DNA from: Salinarimonas sp.
GTDB taxonomy: Bacteria > Pseudomonadota > Alphaproteobacteria > Rhizobiales > Beijerinckiaceae
Assembly (NCBI GenBank): GCA_020832565.1
Contig: JAFIEI010000008.1
Span: 23,583 to 87,582, forward strand
Length of the DNA stretch: 64,000 nt
Direction of reading: 5' to 3'
Of the stretch, positions 63,150-64,000 are shown one piece after another. Under the pieces are notes generated by a model that saw only the letters and a program-made list of their open reading frames with translations, had not been told where the DNA came from and did no database searches. Each line of letters begins with the position of its first letter. Position 1 is the first letter of the stretch. The translations under genes were made by a program, and so were the position numbers.

Positions 63150-63943
63150 GTCGATACTTTAGGTTCTAAACGAGGGTAAGGCATCATGCTTTGCGGCACA
63201 TCCCGGGAGATATCAACAGGATATCTGTTCCTACCTTCTTGGATCGAAGCCGGGCAAGCTGATTGAGCCTTTCGGCGTGACCTCTGTCCATGGGGGGATT
63301 GTCCTTCTCGCCTCCACTCGATGCCCTCTTGAGATTTTTTCTACTCAACATCCCAGCACTTTGCGAGTGCCACTGGCTCCAACACTATCGGTCAAACGCG
63401 TTGTCGAGGTGGTCGAATCTTTGCCAAGGGTGACGAACTATCTCGACGTTCCCCGCCAGCTCAGACGGTTGAGATTCGCCTGCCAGCGGCAGCTGACGAT
63501 AAAACCGTTCCTCAAGCCCTATAATAACACCGTAGACGGCTGAACCTCTAGCGACCATGCCCCAACGTGATCGACACTAGGGCTCTCGACGCGCGGTCCA
63601 CATCGATAATATCTCTGGACGTTTCCGAGGTGCCGAGGAGCCATGCGGCGACTGCGGGTGCGATCGCCATGAATAACACTGAAACGAGCAACCGAGGGCA
63701 GAACAGGCAGTGTCCCTGCCAGAACAGGGTGAGCGGAATAAAGACGATAATCATGGTGGTGACGGTGGTGGGTATTCTGAGTTCATTGTCTGCCTGTACG
63801 GTGACTACATCAGGCTTTGTCCGTGGAGAAATCTCGACAAGCTCGTCGATGCAGCTTGACGATAACACAGTTAGGTGACACAAAGATCGCCAAGTGCCCT
63901 CAGGAAGGCATTGATTTGTAAGGATAATTTGACTTGGAGGGCC
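63150..63943. other. Island right end, about 800 bp without a supported gene
   Basis: Both strands have open frames of 88-111 codons (63277-63543 plus, 63567-63878 plus, 63548-63883 minus). None has a convincing ribosome site or family. The minus frame contains two hydrophobic stretches and the plus frame at 63567 an LSSLSAC-like lipobox, but they overlap each other, so at most one is real. The region may include a decayed gene and the recombination arm sites. Confidence 0.4.
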
Positions 63944-63982
63944 AGTCCTCTCCTGGGCACCAACACCCTCTCAAGGTGTTGA
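63944..63982. repeat. attR: 39-bp direct repeat, right copy
   Basis: Identical to 57703-57741, including the CAACACC/GGTGTTG hairpin. Only the tRNA 3' portion is present, and the preceding bases match the tRNA T-arm imperfectly. It marks the right junction of the island with chromosome. Confidence 0.92.
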
Positions 63983-64000
63983 TCCGCAAGGTTTTCAGGC

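Larger units (their letters stand above)
57703..63982. mobile_element. Integrative genomic island in tRNA-Leu with restriction-modification cargo
   Basis: A 6.28-kb element bounded by a perfect 39-bp direct repeat. The left copy is the 3' end of an intact tRNA-Leu plus its terminator hairpin; the right copy lacks the rest of the tRNA. The integrase is next to the tRNA and reads inward. Gene order: integrase, ParB-like protein, serine recombinase (opposite strand), HARE-HTH protein (opposite), HNH nuclease, Dam-type methylase (opposite). The GC content and third-position bias are visibly lower than in the flanks, most of all beyond 61 kb. Confidence 0.88.

Overview
The window is high-GC chromosomal DNA from an alphaproteobacterium, most likely a member of Hyphomicrobiales. 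I infer this from the strong GC bias at third codon positions, the cycHJKL-type cytochrome c maturation operon, the aroQ-accB-accC-aat cluster, the fused MaoC/phosphotransacetylase-acetate kinase-fabI cluster and a BcsS-like outer-membrane protein. The species cannot be fixed from the sequence alone.

Layout: 1-6.5 kb is a carbon-phosphorus lyase operon (phnGHIJKL, then phnN and phnM in one uninterrupted frame) divergent from its GntR-type regulator phnF. 6.6-16.5 kb holds malate synthase G, a MAPEG protein, an RsmB-type methyltransferase, a TRAP transporter (dctQM), an M20 peptidase and a MATE exporter. 16.5-20 kb is acetate kinase, a MaoC-phosphotransacetylase fusion and FabI. 20-24.7 kb has a lipoprotein, a broken DUF4160/intact DUF2442 pair, OsmC and a sulfonate-type ABC transporter. 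25-34 kb is mixed housekeeping: a PQQ-type dehydrogenase, a membrane hydrolase, a response regulator with an Hpt gene carrying an in-frame amber codon, NAD kinase, CutA, a histone-deacetylase-like hydrolase, an XRE regulator, Mrp/ApbC and a DMT transporter. 34-38.5 kb is an acetamidase, then aat, accC, accB and aroQ. 39-42.5 kb is a DegP protease with a two-component system. 43-47.7 kb has an alpha/beta hydrolase and a TAXI-type TRAP transporter. 47.9-57.5 kb is a BcsS-like barrel, ccmIEFH, rnd, aspS and an AbrB-family membrane protein.

A tRNA-Leu(CAG) gene at 57.6 kb marks the left edge of a 6.2-kb genomic island. A 39-bp perfect direct repeat of the tRNA 3' end plus its terminator hairpin bounds it (57703-57741 and 63944-63982). 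Inside are a tyrosine integrase, a ParB/sulfiredoxin-fold protein, a serine recombinase, a small HARE-HTH protein, an HNH nuclease and a Dam-type adenine methylase. The last two genes converge with overlapping 3' ends. Composition and codon use in the island differ from the flanking chromosome. It reads as a compact integrative element carrying a restriction-modification cargo, and it is the most distinctive accessory system in the window.

Other points worth attention are the PhnN-PhnM reading-frame fusion, the nonsense-interrupted Hpt gene, the frameshifted DUF4160 gene, and a remnant of an AbrB-type antitoxin.
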